Shown piece by piece: positions 62,262 to 64,000 of a DNA stretch of 64,000 nt. The DNA is taken from the NCBI RefSeq assembly GCF_002850255.1, contig NZ_CP022522.1, positions 1,921,125 to 1,985,124 of the forward strand, read 5' to 3'. Position 1 is the first letter of the stretch; every line of letters starts with the position of its first letter. This DNA comes from Pseudoalteromonas sp. NC201. Its GTDB lineage: Bacteria > Pseudomonadota > Gammaproteobacteria > Enterobacterales > Alteromonadaceae. Made by a program: the position numbers and the translations under genes. A model generated the notes under the pieces. The model searched no databases. It was not told the origin of the DNA and was given only the letters and a program-made list of their open reading frames with translations.

Positions 62262-63911
62262 TTACATGTTAGGATAGTTCGGACCACCAGCCCCTTCTGG
62301 GGTGACCCAGGTAATATTTTGGCTCGGATCTTTAATATCGCAGGTTTTGCAATGAATACAGTTTTGCGAATTGATAACAAACTGCTTCTCACCTTGCTCG
62401 TTTTCGTTTACTTCATACACGCCTGCAGGGCAGTAGCGCTGCGCAGGCTCATCAAACTTAGCTAAATTCACTTTGATTGGTATTTCAGAATCTTTTAACT
62501 GTAAATGACATGGTTGCACTTCTTCATGATTGGTATTCGATAAAAATACGGAAGAAAGTTTGTCAAAACTTAATTTACCATCCGGCTTTGGGTAACTTAT
62601 AGTTTGCGATTCAGATGCAAGCTTAAGCTGTGCGTGATCCTGATGTTCGTCCTTAATAGTAAATGGTAGCGAACCTGAGAAAATGTTTTGGTCGATCATA
62701 TTGTAGGCGCCACCCATAATACGACCTAACTTATGCATTGCTGGGCCAAAGTTACGAGATTGATAAAGCTCATCATAAAGCCAACTTGCCTTAAATTTAT
62801 CGGCAAAACTTACCAAGTCTGACGGAGCGCTTTCTTGGCCTAATGCCTCAATGATGGCATCGGCTGCAAGCATACCTGACTTCATTGCAGTATGGTTGCC
62901 TTTAATTTTGGCAAAGTTGAGGGTACCTGCGTCACAGCCAATCAGTAAACCACCTGGGAAATGCATTTTAGGTAGGCTGTGAAAGCCACCTTTGGCGATT
63001 GCGCGAGCACCATAGGCAATGCGCTCACCACCTTCCAGTACACTCGCAAAGGTGTGGTGATGCTTCATACGCTGAAATTCATCAAATGGACTTAGGTGTG
63101 GATTAGTGTAATTTAAGTCGATGATTAACCCGACCACGACTTGATTGTTTTCAGCATGATACATAAATGAACCGCCATGGGTATCATTGTCGAGTGGCCA
63201 ACCTGTGCCGTGTACAACAAGACCTTCTTTATGCTTGCTTGGGTCTACTTGCCAAATTTCCTTAAAGCCGATGCCATAGTGTTGAGGGGAAGCGTCTTTA
63301 TCCAGTTTAAATTCAGCTATAAGTTGTTTGCCTAAGTGGCCACGGCAACCTTCAGCAAATACGGTATATTTCGCTCTAAGCTCCATTCCAGGCATGTAGC
63401 TGTCTTTAGGCTGGCCATCTCTATCTAGGCCCATATCACCGGTAATAATACCTTTAACTTGTTGCTCTTCTATTATTAGAGAGTGGGCGCTAAAGCCTGG
63501 GAAAATTTCAATGCCAAGTTGTTCTGCTTGTTCAGCGAGCCAACGGCAAACATTACCCATAGAAACAATATAGTTGCCGTCATTTTTAAATGTTTTTGGT
63601 ACTACTAGATGAGGCAGTTTGGTGGCATTGGTTTCATTTTTGAATAAATAAATGTCGTCACCCGTCACTTTCGTTGTCACGGGAGCGCCTTTTGCAGCCC
63701 AATCAGGGATAAGTTCATCTAGTGCTTTGGTTTCAAATACTGCACCCGACAAGATATGTGCACCTACTTCTGAGCCTTTTTCGACTACACAGATCATTAA
63801 TTCTTGTTGTTTTTCTTGAGCCTGTTGAGCGAGTCGGATAGCGCAAGACAGGCCCGCAGGACCTGCACCAACTATCACAACATCAAACTCCATGGTTTCA
63901 CGTTCGACCAT
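62262..63911 (-). CDS. Electron transfer flavoprotein-ubiquinone oxidoreductase
   Basis: 549 residues from the ATG at 63911 (GAGG upstream); four more residues are possible. FAD motif MEFDVVIVGAGPAGLSCAIRLA, and near the C-terminus the [4Fe-4S] Cys ligands (CPAGVYEV and NCIHCKTCDIKDPSQNI). Passes electrons from ETF (fatty acid and amino acid oxidation) to ubiquinone at the inner membrane. Full length. Upstream, 63912-64000 should hold its promoter. Confidence 0.95.
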   Translation of the reverse strand: MVERETMEFDVVIVGAGPAGLSCAIRLAQQAQEKQQELMICVVEKGSEVGAHILSGAVFETKALDELIPDWAAKGAPVTTKVTGDDIYLFKNETNATKLPHLVVPKTFKNDGNYIVSMGNVCRWLAEQAEQLGIEIFPGFSAHSLIIEEQQVKGIITGDMGLDRDGQPKDSYMPGMELRAKYTVFAEGCRGHLGKQLIAEFKLDKDASPQHYGIGFKEIWQVDPSKHKEGLVVHGTGWPLDNDTHGGSFMYHAENNQVVVGLIIDLNYTNPHLSPFDEFQRMKHHHTFASVLEGGERIAYGARAIAKGGFHSLPKMHFPGGLLIGCDAGTLNFAKIKGNHTAMKSGMLAADAIIEALGQESAPSDLVSFADKFKASWLYDELYQSRNFGPAMHKLGRIMGGAYNMIDQNIFSGSLPFTIKDEHQDHAQLKLASESQTISYPKPDGKLSFDKLSSVFLSNTNHEEVQPCHLQLKDSEIPIKVNLAKFDEPAQRYCPAGVYEVNENEQGEKQFVINSQNCIHCKTCDIKDPSQNITWVTPEGAGGPNYPNM

Positions 63912-64000
63912 TATTAACCTCACACTATTTGACGGTAGATTAACTAAAGAGAGGCTTTAGTTTGATTTTCGTTAAACTAAGGTTATTTGAGGTTGACGTT

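Overview
The window is chromosomal DNA of a marine gammaproteobacterium, most like Pseudoalteromonas. I infer this from the protein style (Ohr/OhrR, PrpE, TrmO, ExoI, an Oar-like TonB receptor, an ETF-QO, the tmk-holB-pilZ-tatD order) and from abundant short inverted-repeat elements between genes. No rRNA or tRNA gene was recognised.

Layout. 1-4080: end of the sucABCD operon (2-oxoglutarate dehydrogenase and succinyl-CoA synthetase), with a two-lipoyl SucB. 4.1-12.1 kb: a Crp-like regulator, then a trans-4-hydroxyproline catabolic cluster. It has an M24 prolidase-type peptidase and a DadA-like oxidase on the minus strand, and a DapA-family deaminase, 4-hydroxyproline epimerase, ketoglutarate-semialdehyde dehydrogenase and GntR regulator on the plus strand. 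12.3-21.8 kb: a secreted protein, PrpE, exonuclease I, an MFS/LysR pair, an OhrR/Ohr pair and a proteasome-like protein. 22-25.3 kb: a hybrid histidine kinase with a solute-binding protein. 25.5-30 kb: tmk-holB-pilZ-tatD-phoD-like. 30.2-41.1 kb: a giant propeller histidine kinase, a YgjV-like protein, an Oar-like TonB receptor and a trans-3-hydroxyproline cluster (dehydratase, M24 peptidase, ornithine-cyclodeaminase-family reductase).

41.5-49.35 kb is an integron cassette array without an integrase: eight attC-like sites, all in one orientation, separating small cassettes whose genes are all on the plus strand. Contents include an ATPase-TOPRIM (DUF4435-like) single-chain protein resembling the PARIS defence system, a two-gene cassette (TerB-like protein plus a membrane protein carrying an HNH-like motif), a HigBA toxin-antitoxin pair, a DUF5710-like protein and several unknowns. 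49.6-64 kb: a putative Mn/heavy-metal exporter behind a Fur/Mur-like box, an M28 lipoprotein peptidase, a NatAB-type ABC transporter, an LpxH-like phosphoesterase, ProRS, TrmO, an acyl-CoA thioesterase and ETF-QO.

How it works together. The two hydroxyproline clusters are about 27 kb apart, but the promoters of the 4-hydroxyproline operon and of the TonB receptor carry the same palindrome, TATTGTATACAATA, placed identically between -35-like and -10-like hexamers. I infer one regulon, probably under the GntR protein, that imports and degrades collagen-type peptides containing both trans-4- and trans-3-hydroxyproline.

Two families of MITE-like elements are also visible. One copy is nested inside another, and an empty homologous site fixes the 4-bp target duplication.
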